NCBI RefSeq assembly: GCF_003013715.1
Contig: NC_072813.1
Span: forward strand, 1,736,001 to 1,800,000
Source: Candidozyma auris
Taxonomy: Eukaryota; Ascomycota; Pichiomycetes; Serinales; Metschnikowiaceae
Reading direction: 5' to 3'
DNA length: 64,000 bases
Position numbers and translations under genes: made by a program. Of this stretch, positions 32,694 to 42,084 are shown in pieces (position 1 is the first letter of the stretch; every line of letters starts with the position of its first letter). Below the pieces are notes generated by a model. It did not search any database and had not been told where the DNA came from. It saw nothing but the letters and a program-made list of their open reading frames with translations.

Positions 32694-34613
32694 TCAGTCG
32701 CTGAGCAATGTGGTCCACAAGACAAACTCGTCGGTGAAGTCGTGGTGCACCAAGCTGACCAAGTAGTAGTTGTTGTATATGTCGTTCAACAACTGGTACG
32801 ACTTGGAATCTTTCCTGTAACAGCGAGCCCACTCGAGCCACAACAAAAATGCCTCTTCATTCCATGCTTTAAACGACTCGTAGTCGATGATGGTGGGCTG
32901 CAACACCTCCTTCAGTGGGAACACGCCCCAGGTGACTGCAGACTTAGTATTGCTATCTTTGCCTTTGCCAATAGGCAAGTTCAGCGAGATGTGGCCACTA
33001 GCATCGCCGCAATAGTATGTGATGGTTTTTTCTTCAACTTGCTTGGATATGCGAGGCAACAACTCATCTTTCCACTGCTTCTTGGGAATGAAAAACTCCA
33101 CAAACAGCTTTTGGAAAATGTGTCCGTTAGGAGGACCCCAGCCCAATATCTTATCGCTTGATTTGCAGTTATTTACAGCTGGCTGAGATGCCAACGTGAA
33201 CCAACCTCGCTCATTAAGCTCAAAGAGCTCCTCCTGAATCAAACCTGTTTCAGGCGAAAGCTCACTGTCAGCCCATGGGAGGACGTTGATTTTGTTAGAT
33301 AAATAGTCAACGATAATTCTTGTGATATCGGCGGTAGACTCTGGATTACCCCATGTCTCTTCGACCTCTTTGTTCGTGTGAAGCTTCAAGTTTGGACCGT
33401 AGCCGTCGATTTCACCGTAAGCAGGAGAATTGGAGTCACCGAAACGACCGTTGGTGAACTCATCCCATGTAGCGTCCTTACCCAAGGCACCTTTTCCTGT
33501 TGAGATATCTACAATTGATTTTGGGTCTTTGGAGAGCGCCTTCGACACCAAAGCTCTCTTTGCGTCGTCGGGAACGGCGACTTGGTTTTCGTTGACAGAT
33601 GATTTTCTTCTGCCGTTCTTCATAGGTGGAGCAAATTCCTCGTCGGAATCCGACGCCACGGCGTCATCGTGCTCCACCAGCTTATTATGAGAAATCATGT
33701 TCTGCAAAACAGGCAGCCTATTGATGATGGAGGCTACGGCCTTTTCCAAATTGAGCGTGTAGAAATGGTAGCCACGAATACGACCTTCTGTGCGCTGGTC
33801 GATCTCTGAAATCATCTTGGTCAACACATCAAGACCAATGGTCTTGACAGTATCGTCATCATTAGCGAAAGCATCCAACTTACTGAGAATGTCCCTGGGA
33901 ACATTTGCATGCGACAACCTCGTGGCCCTTACAAACACTCTATATGTGGTGATGGGCATGAGTCCAGGTATTAGGATGACGTTCTTCAACTGGGGGGTTT
34001 CCCTGAGCAACTTTTCGTAAGCCACAAATTTATCAACATCAAAGAAAAGCTGTGTCACCACATAGTCGGCGCCAGCCTCGATCTTCTCCACCAAGTACGG
34101 CAAGTCCTTCCGTGGGTCCTGCTGCGAGGCATCTGCTCCCTCCACATGGCCCTCTGGGTACCCAGCAACACCAATACAGAAATAGTCTCCATGATTTTGA
34201 CGAATGAATCGCACCAAATCCACAGCACTGGAAAAATCGCAATTGGGTGTCCAGTACTCCTCTGTCCTAGGAGGGTCTCCTCTCAAGGCAAGAATGTTCT
34301 TGATGCCAGCTGCTCTAGCTCTCTGGAGCGCATCCTCGATGATCTCCTTATTGGTGTTTGTGCAAGTTAAATGGAGGACAGTGGTGACTCCCAATTCCTT
34401 CTGGCACGTTGCAGCCAAATCAAGCGATTTTTCTGCCGTGGAACCGCCAGCACCCCACGTCACTGTGAGGAAAAGCGGGTTTAGGGCCATCATCCTGGAT
34501 AATCTCGCTAGCAAGTTGCGGAAGCCGGCGTCTGTTTTCGGCGGGAAGAACTCGAACGAGCAGAACCGCTCGCCAGGGGCCAAGCTTCTTATTTTGGACG
34601 TCACCGTGGACAT
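32694..34613 (-). CDS. MET12: Methylenetetrahydrofolate reductase, Met12 type
   Basis: It reduces 5,10-methylene-THF to 5-methyl-THF, the methyl donor for methionine. From ATG 34613 it has 639 residues. The catalytic TIM barrel (about 1-320) shows FEFFPPKTDAGFRNL, TVTWGAGGSTAEKSL, LHLTCTN, ILALRGDPPR, and GADYVVTQLFFD for FAD binding. A regulatory C-terminal domain follows (GWGPPNGHIFQKLFVEF). Details such as AGG.TAEKSL match Met12 rather than Met13. The frame stays open for 74 codons upstream to an in-frame ATG at 34835; that extension is Ser/Arg-rich and almost free of acidic residues in its first half, like a mitochondrial presequence, so an alternative long form is possible. Confidence 0.93.
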   Translation of the reverse strand: MSTVTSKIRSLAPGERFCSFEFFPPKTDAGFRNLLARLSRMMALNPLFLTVTWGAGGSTAEKSLDLAATCQKELGVTTVLHLTCTNTNKEIIEDALQRARAAGIKNILALRGDPPRTEEYWTPNCDFSSAVDLVRFIRQNHGDYFCIGVAGYPEGHVEGADASQQDPRKDLPYLVEKIEAGADYVVTQLFFDVDKFVAYEKLLRETPQLKNVILIPGLMPITTYRVFVRATRLSHANVPRDILSKLDAFANDDDTVKTIGLDVLTKMISEIDQRTEGRIRGYHFYTLNLEKAVASIINRLPVLQNMISHNKLVEHDDAVASDSDEEFAPPMKNGRRKSSVNENQVAVPDDAKRALVSKALSKDPKSIVDISTGKGALGKDATWDEFTNGRFGDSNSPAYGEIDGYGPNLKLHTNKEVEETWGNPESTADITRIIVDYLSNKINVLPWADSELSPETGLIQEELFELNERGWFTLASQPAVNNCKSSDKILGWGPPNGHIFQKLFVEFFIPKKQWKDELLPRISKQVEEKTITYYCGDASGHISLNLPIGKGKDSNTKSAVTWGVFPLKEVLQPTIIDYESFKAWNEEAFLLWLEWARCYRKDSKSYQLLNDIYNNYYLVSLVHHDFTDEFVLWTTLLSD

Positions 34614-35333
34614 TACGAAGAAGTTGGGGGTGGAATAAGTAAGTGTAGATGTGTGTAATGAGAGCGATTTTGATGGCTGCGATTCAGAGTCGTCAGTGCA
34701 GGTGACTCGGAAAGGGCGCTGGGGATAAGTACAGAGGGATCGAGACGAATAGTAGGATGAGGAGGGAATTGAGGCGATATTTATGTGGAAGTGACGCTGC
34801 AAGACGCTTGAGAAATTTTCATTTTTGTAGGCCATTATCGGATTGACCAAATGGGTACATACAATAGTGGGTGAAACTGGTCTTCAAGTTATCACCAGGA
34901 AGGTCGATATGACTTAATAAAATTCCACAGTTCTGATAAGTGGCCGGAGTTGTTTATCAAGCTATTATGGTCTTTTAAGCAAGGTGCTTGCAATTACCCA
35001 TCTTGATCATTCTCCAGAGCGGCCAGGCGTACATACTTTTCGCAGCCATTTCTGTTATCTATACAATGTATATTCGTGGACTCAAATAAGTGTTTCTGAC
35101 TAGTATTACCAAACCAAGCCATGTCACAGACAGTGAAAACTTAAGTCTTTCACCAATTGGAGGATCATTGATGTGGAATCCTGCGTTTGACGCTATTCTG
35201 GTGCCTACAGCCTCTTGCAGGTGCTTGCCTTGCTTCCAACAAGCATCTCAATAAAATAAGTTTATTAACGAAGCTGTGCTTAACTATTGAGCCGACCCCG
35301 AGTGCGCTCGCTGCGTACCTTAAGAACACCTTC
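34614..35333. other. MET12 promoter / ATG27 3' flank
   Basis: This 720-bp stretch contains a partial motif at 34673 (two mismatches) and an exact one at 35038. The part from 34614 to 34835 is also readable as the extended MET12 N-terminus. Nothing else is evident. Confidence 0.55.
35038..35049 (+). promoter_or_regulatory. Recurrent 12-bp promoter motif, copy 8
   Basis: TTTCGCAGCCAT, 425 bp upstream of the MET12 start at 34613 (203 bp from the alternative ATG at 34835). Exact match. Confidence 0.65.
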
Positions 35334-36116
35334 TTAGACGGCAGAGTACTCGCCACGATTACCGTTTCTGGTGAACTTCTCAATGATCTCTTTAATGAAT
35401 ACAGGCAATCCTCTTAAAAGATCAACAAAATTCTCCAACACTTCCTTCAACGCCAGCAGGAAGTCGATGGCGTTGCCCTTATTGTACTGGAACCATGCAC
35501 CGCCGATGATGTAGATACTGAGGAAAAGTACCATGAAAATGAAGATCCACGTAAACCACCCCCACGACTCGCCATTATCGTTGCCACTGCCCGGGTTTGG
35601 CTTTCTGTTGGCCTTGAGACAAGCCTTATCCGATTTGATTGTCGTCGTGAGCCACCTGTTATCCCAACGAGACTCAAACTCTTTGGTAGCCTCTTTCTCC
35701 GGCACACACATGAACACCATGCTGGCACGAAGGTTGTTATCGTCGCCCCAAACGAGATCGTAATCTATGGCGAAACCTTCGTCGCCATTGTTACCCAACT
35801 TTCTTATAGCAGTCAGCGGGTTGTATTTGAAGTTGTAGACTTCAGCTAACAAGCTCTTGTCGCCATTGACAATGGTTTTTTTGCCACAGATGTCAGCGTC
35901 TTTATCGCAATCTGAAACCAGCGAAAGGTCTTCACAAACAGCAATCAGCCAGTCGATGGTAGTCTTAGAAGGAGGAGTGTTTCTCGAGTTCGACGCGGAG
36001 TATACACCTTTCAAACCTTGCAAATCGTATCCCTGGAGCTCTTTCAGCGAGCAGTCGAACGCATAGGAAAACGACGCATACAATACAGCTAGTAGAAATG
36101 AAACAAACCAGTTCAT
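35334..36116 (-). CDS. ATG27: Autophagy protein Atg27
   Basis: A type I membrane protein that cycles between Golgi, endosome, vacuole and the pre-autophagosomal structure and supports Atg9 traffic. It has 260 residues from ATG 36116. A signal peptide (NWFVSFLLAVLYASFSYA) precedes a lumenal domain with six or more Cys (FDCSLKEL, AVCEDLSLVSDCDKDADICGKK, FMCVPEK), of the mannose-6-phosphate-receptor-like fold. One membrane helix lies near 200-220 (WIFIFMVLFLSIYIIGG). The cytosolic tail ends in YSAV, the Tyr-based sorting signal known from yeast Atg27. This tail makes the assignment firm. Confidence 0.93.
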   Translation of the reverse strand: MNWFVSFLLAVLYASFSYAFDCSLKELQGYDLQGLKGVYSASNSRNTPPSKTTIDWLIAVCEDLSLVSDCDKDADICGKKTIVNGDKSLLAEVYNFKYNPLTAIRKLGNNGDEGFAIDYDLVWGDDNNLRASMVFMCVPEKEATKEFESRWDNRWLTTTIKSDKACLKANRKPNPGSGNDNGESWGWFTWIFIFMVLFLSIYIIGGAWFQYNKGNAIDFLLALKEVLENFVDLLRGLPVFIKEIIEKFTRNGNRGEYSAV

Positions 36117-36185
36117 TTTATGTGCTAGTTGCAAGTGGCCGTTTTAAAAGTTTGTCAGACTCCCGGGTACACTTGATATGAGAGA

Positions 36186-36197
36186 GGCACGGGTGTC
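36186..36197 (-). promoter_or_regulatory. Rap1-like site before ATG27
   Basis: GGCACGGGTGTC on the top strand; its complement GACACCCGTGCC keeps the ACACCCGTGC core. It lies 70 bp from the ATG27 start and 160 bp from a recurrent motif. Confidence 0.4.
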
Positions 36198-36356
36198 TGC
36201 GTTGAGATACCGATCCGGTCAATGGAAGTAGAATAACGAACAATGAACGATACATTTGGGATTGTCTAAAGCGTTGATTAGAATGATTGAAATCCCACAA
36301 CTTGTTGTTAGAGAGTGGTGGTGAGAATTTGCAAGGAGTGCTGATGTTGACAGACT

Positions 36357-36368
36357 TTTCGCAGCCAT
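36357..36368 (+). promoter_or_regulatory. Recurrent 12-bp promoter motif, copy 9
   Basis: TTTCGCAGCCAT, 241 bp upstream of ATG27. Exact match. Confidence 0.65.
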
Positions 36369-36770
36369 ATTCCCGCAATAAAGGAGGTGGTTTCTAGTAT
36401 TGGACAGACAAGTAAGAAGAATAAATTAGCGTTGCATTTGGGATCCATTGAGTCTGAGGGAGATGCTGATGGTGCATTGAACAGAAAGTATATAAGTATC
36501 TCACGCCTGGATCCTTTCTCATGAATGAGAGAACGATTCCTTCGAAGAAGGAGCTCATTTGTAAAAAGCATATTGGTCATCCCGTGTTCGACTGAACTAT
36601 GGCCCCGCCACTGTATTATTCATTCTGGCACAGGAATACGTACGGTGGACAACGACTTTTTTCCCCATTAGTGCTCCAACTCATGATTGATAATACACAC
36701 CAACAGGCTCGCTTGATATAGGTCCATTCTGCGTTGGGAATCGATCACACTAATCAGGCTGGCTGAATAA

Positions 36771-36782
36771 ATGGCTGCGAAA
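36771..36782 (-). promoter_or_regulatory. Recurrent 12-bp promoter motif, copy 10
   Basis: ATGGCTGCGAAA, 286 bp upstream of the 147-residue gene. Exact match. Confidence 0.65.
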
Positions 36783-36856
36783 AATCTGGGAATATAGCCA
36801 ACGATGTAGATGAGATTGATCTACACGTGTTGCCCCAAACTGTTGAAGCCCTTATA

Positions 36857-36873
36857 AAAAAAAAAAAAAAAAA
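36857..36873 (+). repeat. A17 homopolymer
   Basis: About 17 consecutive A residues roughly 200 bp before the start at 37068. Poly(dA:dT) tracts exclude nucleosomes in yeast promoters; the length is also a spot for sequencing error. Confidence 0.7.
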
Positions 36874-37067
36874 AATCGAAGCAATTGAAAAGTTCGATCT
36901 CTCAATAAATTATTTCTTCAGACTCCCGTTTTCTCCCATCACTGCTGCAAAGCGTTGTTGTGCATCTCTAAAGCGCGTTTCGCTTACGCACAGGTATCAC
37001 AATGCAGCAAAAAACAAGATAACTGTGAGAGTTAACAAAAAGAAGAACAACCGCAGAAAGCTGTAAA

Positions 37068-37511
37068 ATGAGCTCCCCAAGAAAACAGTTTTCTTCCCCA
37101 CAGCTTCTGAAATCGGTTTCTCCCATACGGAGAAGCGGCTCCCCAGATAGGAGGAGACAGATTGCACAGTTGGAACAAGGTTTTAGAGAAAAGAGACAAA
37201 AGCCCAACGAGCCCCAATCAAGTCCATCCAAGACAGTCACGTTTTCAGATATGCCCCGGCTTTCGACTTCGGCAACGACAGATACAACAGCGACAGGGAC
37301 AGATGACGGCCCGCTGACTCAAGAAATACTAGCGCAAATGGCAAGCGCTTTGGATAAAGTAGCGACGACCTTCTCAACGACAGCAGCTCAGCTCAAGGAC
37401 TCAAAAGAGACACAACAACGGACACTAGACGAGGTAGCCCAGCTTCGACAGGTTGTGCAAAAACTCCAGAAAGATGTTCACCTTTTGCTAGAGAGGGACC
37501 GGAAGAGCTAG
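37068..37511 (+). CDS. Small coiled-coil protein, unrecognised
   Basis: I do not recognise this 147-residue protein. The first 60 residues are basic, Ser-Pro-rich and likely disordered, with several proline-directed kinase sites (SSPRK, SVSPIRR, SGSPDRR, SSPSKTVTF). After a Thr-rich linker, residues about 85-147 form a heptad helix (EILAQMASALDKVATTF, LRQVVQKLQKDVHLLLERD). Size and build suit a small cytoskeletal or kinetochore subunit regulated by CDK, but I see no diagnostic motif. The ATG and codon use look genuine. Its stop is 11 bp from the ELP4 stop, in convergent arrangement. Confidence 0.65.
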   Translation: MSSPRKQFSSPQLLKSVSPIRRSGSPDRRRQIAQLEQGFREKRQKPNEPQSSPSKTVTFSDMPRLSTSATTDTTATGTDDGPLTQEILAQMASALDKVATTFSTTAAQLKDSKETQQRTLDEVAQLRQVVQKLQKDVHLLLERDRKS

Positions 37512-37522
37512 CGGTGACTTTC

Positions 37523-38767
37523 TCAAAAATCAATGTTTTGCTTTGTTTGAGGCTCCTCTTCCTCGGTATCGTCCACTGGAATGCCCCATTCCTCGATTGC
37601 GAACCTTTTGCGTCCATTTCTGAAGGCATATTCTCCGTCCCTGATCATCATCATACCTTTGGCCGATAGAATAGGCACCTTTATGACGTTGACGAGACCC
37701 TGCTGGATTTTGCTCGGCTCGTTCTTATAAGCTCTCTCGAGTAGAGCTTCCATCTCCTGATTGAAAGGTTGAAGATAGACAACCCCGTCTGCAAACTGCT
37801 CAAACAACAGTGTTAACACAGATTCTCTAGGGTACAAGTCTAATGGGATAGACGCTATGAGAGCAGCGTTCTTGGAGAACGTTCTCAAGAGCGACTGCAA
37901 TGAATGAAATAATGGAACAATGAACGTCGATGCCGATGCTGATGGTGGGTAAATCGACGGGTTGAGAAAACCAGGCACCACTATACGAACAACCTTGGCA
38001 GGCAGGTTTTCGATCTGCTTCTGCACAATCTTCCTTATGTGCGATACGATACTCTGATAATTCGCCAGAAGAGGTACAAAGGAAACCTCTTGAGAGCTGG
38101 CGCCAGGAACAAGACGCTGAGTGATATCAAACTGTGTAGTATAATGCTCATACACCGTATCATTGGGCTTCTCTTCCTCTGCAGCACCATTGCCCTTTTT
38201 CTGCAAGCCGTATCTCCAAGCAATCTTCAAGTCTTTGTCTGCCATATTCAGCACACTGACCTTCGAAGAGTCAGCAGCAATTTTCGCTCTTTTTTGTTCC
38301 TTACTGCCGCCTTTGTACTCGCCTGGGAGATCATTGATCCACGCTTCTGGAGCACCAACAACAACCACATGACAGAAACTCTTGTCCTTCTCTAAACGAT
38401 CATGGAAAATCCCCTGCGCAGCGAATGCCCGTAGCAACACCGACGCAAAGTCTGTCGATCCAGATTCCTCCACTAGAAGTGAGTGGCCCAACGGGAGCCC
38501 TTGATGGGCTAGGATTCTGTCCAAGTCAGCACATCCCGTTGAGATTGTAGGGTCTGAGGTTGAAGATGAGGGACGAACCCCTGGGTTTGCCGAAACTATG
38601 TCCAGAGACTCTGGTTTCTTTGCCTGAGCTAACGTTGGAGGTGCTCTGTTCAATCCACCAGTGATGGGGACCCGCCCACCCAAAGGAGCTCTCCCAGAAA
38701 CCAATGGAGAAGCTCCCATGGGAGTTCTGCCAGGAGCAAGCGGTTCTGCTCTTTTACGAAACGACAT
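37523..38767 (-). CDS. ELP4: Elongator subunit Elp4
   Basis: Part of the Elp4-5-6 RecA-like ring of Elongator, which binds tRNA and supports modification of wobble uridines. It has 414 residues. The N-terminal 60 are basic and Pro/Gly-rich (RTPMG, RAPLG, RVPITGG). The core opens with TISTGCADLDRILAHQGLPLG and SLLVEESGSTDFASVLL, the modified P-loop region in which the Walker Lys is lost, as known for Elp4. Later segments such as VRIVVPGFLNPSIYP and SVLTLLFEQFADGVVYLQPF fit the family. The tail is acidic (DDTEEEEPQ). It diverges from TMS1 across a 660-bp promoter. Confidence 0.92.
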   Translation of the reverse strand: MSFRKRAEPLAPGRTPMGASPLVSGRAPLGGRVPITGGLNRAPPTLAQAKKPESLDIVSANPGVRPSSSTSDPTISTGCADLDRILAHQGLPLGHSLLVEESGSTDFASVLLRAFAAQGIFHDRLEKDKSFCHVVVVGAPEAWINDLPGEYKGGSKEQKRAKIAADSSKVSVLNMADKDLKIAWRYGLQKKGNGAAEEEKPNDTVYEHYTTQFDITQRLVPGASSQEVSFVPLLANYQSIVSHIRKIVQKQIENLPAKVVRIVVPGFLNPSIYPPSASASTFIVPLFHSLQSLLRTFSKNAALIASIPLDLYPRESVLTLLFEQFADGVVYLQPFNQEMEALLERAYKNEPSKIQQGLVNVIKVPILSAKGMMMIRDGEYAFRNGRKRFAIEEWGIPVDDTEEEEPQTKQNIDF

Positions 38768-38831
38768 TTTAAAGGAGCCTATCTGATGGTATCTCTCTGG
38801 AGATGAGCCTGATGAGCCTTCAATGTATGCG

Positions 38832-38844
38832 GTGCACGGGTGTA
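38832..38844 (-). promoter_or_regulatory. Rap1-like site before ELP4
   Basis: GTGCACGGGTGTA on the top strand, complement TACACCCGTGCAC, identical to the 13-mer before ARV1. It lies 65 bp from the ELP4 start. Confidence 0.5.
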
Positions 38845-39000
38845 GGTGTCACCTTGTAGACAGAGGCATAGAGGATCCACAAAACATGATAAGTATGGAG
38901 ATTCAGGTTTATTGAAAATTTTAGTTAAAACAGGCTCCAATTGCTGGCCCTTTTGGTGTTGTCGTTGCGTGGAGGCTACTGAATGTCACCAAGCTATGCT

Positions 39001-39012
39001 TTTCGCAGCCAT
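39001..39012 (+). promoter_or_regulatory. Recurrent 12-bp promoter motif, copy 11
   Basis: TTTCGCAGCCAT, 234 bp upstream of ELP4 and 416 bp upstream of TMS1. Exact match. Confidence 0.65.
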
Positions 39013-39427
39013 TTGCTAGGCAGACCTCACACCATCAAAACTTATGGCCTTATTAAATAGTTCTTTCTGATCATTGGTTTTCATCAGATCAAAACAAGCT
39101 CATACTTCAGGAAAATACTGTTTTCAATACCATTGGATTGACCTGTTCTCTCTTAGATTTATGTTGGTTTCGCAGGCAAACAAACCTAGTTCTGTTCAAT
39201 ATGAAACATGAATTAGAGAAAAAGATCCACATTCTACCCAGAAACACAAAGCAAACATAACGAGTAAAACCACATCCCTATCAACATCTTCTCTTCTATT
39301 GTTCTCTCCCGAGCCTACACCAGCTTGTCTTCCTCACATCCTTCCTTCCTAGACCACTTTCGCACTGGCATCATCAACTCCACAATATCTTATCTCCACT
39401 CCAAACAAGTTACTCAGTTTCTACGAT

Positions 39428-40858
39428 ATGGGCGCTTTGGTCTCTCTCCCTTTGGCGGGGGCGCTGACGTTGGCATCCTGCTGTGGTGCTGCAGCATGCC
39501 TGGCGTTCTGCTCTCTGATTGGCGGAACATTCAACTCGGCTATTATGACGAGAATCACCTACGGCTTGTTGCTCGTGGTCAACTCGATTGTATCGTGGAT
39601 TGCGCTTTCGCCGTTTATAGTGCATCGGCTCGAGAAAGCAACTTTTGGGTTTATAAACAATCGCTGCGGGCCTGACGGGAAACAGTGTATCAGTTTCACT
39701 TCCGTGTATCGGATCAATTTGGCCTTGGGCACGTTGCACCTTATTTTGGCCGGCTTGCTTGTCAATGTGCGGTCCACACAGAACCCAAGGGCGGTGATTC
39801 AGAATGGGTGCTGGAAGATCAAAGTTTTCACGTGGATAGCTTTCATTTTCATTAATTTCGTGCTTATTCCGGACTCGTTTTTCGTGTTTTACGGTAACCA
39901 CATCGCCATCATTTTCTCCACGATTTTCTTGGGAATTGGCTTGGTGTTGCTTGTTGATTTCGCTCATGCATGGGCGGAAAAATGCTTAGAAAAAATCGAA
40001 CTAGAAGAACTTACCGGTGAGGATGAATACAACGCTGGATTGTGGAAGAAGCTTCTTATTGGCGGCACCTTGGGCATGTACATTGTCAGTCTTGTGTTGA
40101 CCATCGTCATGTACGTATTTTTTGCCATGAAGGGCTGCAGCATGAACCAGGCGGCCATCACGATTAATTTGATACTTTCATTGATCATTTCAGGCATGTC
40201 AGTGAACCAAAGCATTCAGGAGCTGAACCCCAACGCTGGTTTAGCTCAAGCCTCTATGGTGGTATTTTACTGCACTTACTTGGTTCTCAGTGCTGTCGTT
40301 TCGGAACCTGACGACAAGATGTGCAACCCCTTGGTGAGGTCCAGAGGCACAAGGACGTTAAGTGTTGTTTTGGGTGCACTCTTCACTTTTGTCGCTTTGG
40401 CGTACACCACCACGAGAGCCGCTAACTCTTCGTTCTTCGACACTGAGGGCGCTGCAGCCGTAGAGCATGTGTCGACACAACCCTCGGAACGAAGCCAGAT
40501 GAGGTACGAGGCCATTCGCCAGGCGGTCAACGAAGGCTCGTTGCCAGAAAGTGCCTTACAGCAAGTGGACTTGTACGAGGAAGATAGTCGAGGAAACGGC
40601 TCCGATGACGAGAAACACCTGGTGAAATATAACTATACGATTTTCCACATCATATTCTTTTTGGCCACACAGTATGTGGCCACGTTGCTCACTGTCAATG
40701 TCAAGCAGGACGATGTGGGTGACTTTGTGCCCGTCGGCAGAACGTATTTTTCAAGCTGGATCAAGATCATCAGTTCATGGTTCTGCTACGTGCTCTACGG
40801 ATGGAGTCTTGTGGCTCCGATGATATGGCCTGATCGTTTCAATACGGTGCTGATATAA
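39428..40858 (+). CDS. TMS1: Serine incorporator family membrane protein Tms1
   Basis: A multi-pass protein of the SERINC/TDE1 family, 476 residues, close to yeast Tms1 (473). About ten membrane helices are visible. The N-terminus MGALVSLPLAG and the Cys-rich CCGAAACLAFCSLIGG are family hallmarks, as are SWFCYVLYGWSLVAPMIWPDRF at the end. The loop around 340-400 is hydrophilic (EGAAAVEHVSTQPSERSQMR). The molecular role in yeast is unknown; it is a vacuolar-membrane protein in S. cerevisiae, and mammalian members have been linked to serine-lipid synthesis and scramblase activity. Confidence 0.93.
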   Translation: MGALVSLPLAGALTLASCCGAAACLAFCSLIGGTFNSAIMTRITYGLLLVVNSIVSWIALSPFIVHRLEKATFGFINNRCGPDGKQCISFTSVYRINLALGTLHLILAGLLVNVRSTQNPRAVIQNGCWKIKVFTWIAFIFINFVLIPDSFFVFYGNHIAIIFSTIFLGIGLVLLVDFAHAWAEKCLEKIELEELTGEDEYNAGLWKKLLIGGTLGMYIVSLVLTIVMYVFFAMKGCSMNQAAITINLILSLIISGMSVNQSIQELNPNAGLAQASMVVFYCTYLVLSAVVSEPDDKMCNPLVRSRGTRTLSVVLGALFTFVALAYTTTRAANSSFFDTEGAAAVEHVSTQPSERSQMRYEAIRQAVNEGSLPESALQQVDLYEEDSRGNGSDDEKHLVKYNYTIFHIIFFLATQYVATLLTVNVKQDDVGDFVPVGRTYFSSWIKIISSWFCYVLYGWSLVAPMIWPDRFNTVLI

Positions 40859-41433
40859 GGTTTGCTTTAATGAATGGTATGGGTATGAACGTGTAGGCAA
40901 CCAGGGAACACTATACAAACCAACCATGCAATTGGGATAGCTGAAGTGACACAATAGTCCAAATTTTGCGATATGGAATTGCGAATTTTGGCATACAACT
41001 ACAATCAACAGAGTATTCTTCTGGCATAGGTAATAATGAAACGTCGTACCTTTCAAAATCTTTTCCACTATTATTCTGTGGGTAACTGGGATTTGATACG
41101 ACCACCACCCATGCCTTCCATATATGGGTACAGACTGGTTTTCGCAGCCAATATGTAAACTACAAATTTCACACCATTTTCGCCTCACTCAACTCGAGAA
41201 TGCTAGCAACCCAAGCCCAATTGACTTGAGAGCTCGAACAACTTCCTCCATCAATTTTGAGTAATCACACCGAGAGGTTGTTCCACTTTCCCATTCTGCT
41301 TTCAAGTATCCATTCTTCGCCTGCATGCAGTCAAACGAGCCCTCACCATTGGCCCAGAAAATGAAAAAAAGCGGTTCGAGGAATCAACTGCACTCTACAA
41401 AACAGTCCCCCATCAGCTTCTACCCACACAGTC
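40859..41433. other. Intergenic, ATP20 promoter
   Basis: This 575-bp stretch contains no supported gene. It carries a one-mismatch recurrent motif at 41140 (TTTCGCAGCCAA), 283 bp before ATP20. Confidence 0.55.
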
Positions 41434-41808
41434 ATGTCTGCTATCGTATCCAAAGCCACAGGTCTCTTCAACTCTGCCGTGACCAAATCTACTCAGCTCG
41501 CTAACTGCGCCGTTTACTGGACTAAAGTCGGCGCCGAGGTCGGCAAGATCGTCTACAAGCAAGAAGGCCTTGCTCCTCCATCCCAGGCTCAGTTTAAGCA
41601 GGTGTACAATCAATTCTTCAACTTCTTGAAGTCCCCTGCTGAGCAGAAGGCTGCTTTGGAGGCTGTTTCGAAATTCCAGCCAAACAAGCAGAACTTGACC
41701 CAATTGGGTATCTACTCTGTCCACATCTTGGCCTTCTTCTCTGTGGGCGAGATTATTGGCAGAAGATCGTTGTTTGGCTACCCTGTTCCACACGGTGACC
41801 ACCACTAA
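41434..41808 (+). CDS. ATP20: Mitochondrial F1Fo ATP synthase subunit g
   Basis: A small inner-membrane subunit that with subunit e (Atp21) dimerises ATP synthase and shapes cristae. It has 124 residues against 115 in S. cerevisiae. Matches include YWTKVGAEVGKIVYKQEGLAPPS and the C-terminal membrane helix FFSVGEIIGRRSLFGY with its GxxxG dimer motif. The tail is His-rich (PHGDHH). Leucines use TTG and CTC, as in highly expressed genes of CTG-clade yeasts. Confidence 0.94.
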   Translation: MSAIVSKATGLFNSAVTKSTQLANCAVYWTKVGAEVGKIVYKQEGLAPPSQAQFKQVYNQFFNFLKSPAEQKAALEAVSKFQPNKQNLTQLGIYSVHILAFFSVGEIIGRRSLFGYPVPHGDHH

Positions 41809-42084
41809 ATGGCGTCTCTTAGATAAGACGCTGCTCAACGGTGTATCTGTACATTTCTGCATCTAGCTTTGTATAATTGGGTTTTCCTAGACGGTAAATA
41901 TATTCAGAACAAATACATTTGTAGTCGTAGTCGAAGTGGTGCAAGAATACTGAAAGGAAGGGAAAGAGGTGAAAAAGGTCTCGTTTCATTGATCTTCCTC
42001 TACTTTCATATGTCCAGTCAGTGTGAATAATGCATTATGTGAGCCTTTTGCTCAAAAACTTAAGTATATAATTTCTTCTCATGC

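Larger units (their letters stand above)
36117..37067. other. Divergent promoter region, ATG27 / 147-residue gene
   Basis: This 950-bp stretch contains no supported gene. It holds a Rap1-like site (36186), two exact recurrent motifs (36357 for ATG27, 36771 for the right gene), a CACGTG at about 36823 and a run of 17 A at about 36857-36873. Confidence 0.6.
38768..39427. other. Divergent promoter of ELP4 and TMS1
   Basis: This 660-bp stretch contains no gene. It contains a Rap1-like GTGCACGGGTGTA at 38832 and an exact recurrent motif at 39001, 169 bp apart. The TMS1 side ends in a pyrimidine-rich leader. Confidence 0.6.

Noticed and set aside
32120..32840. Short open frames around the EMC10-like and MET12 3' ends
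   Set aside because: They overlap supported genes in other frames and show no domain.
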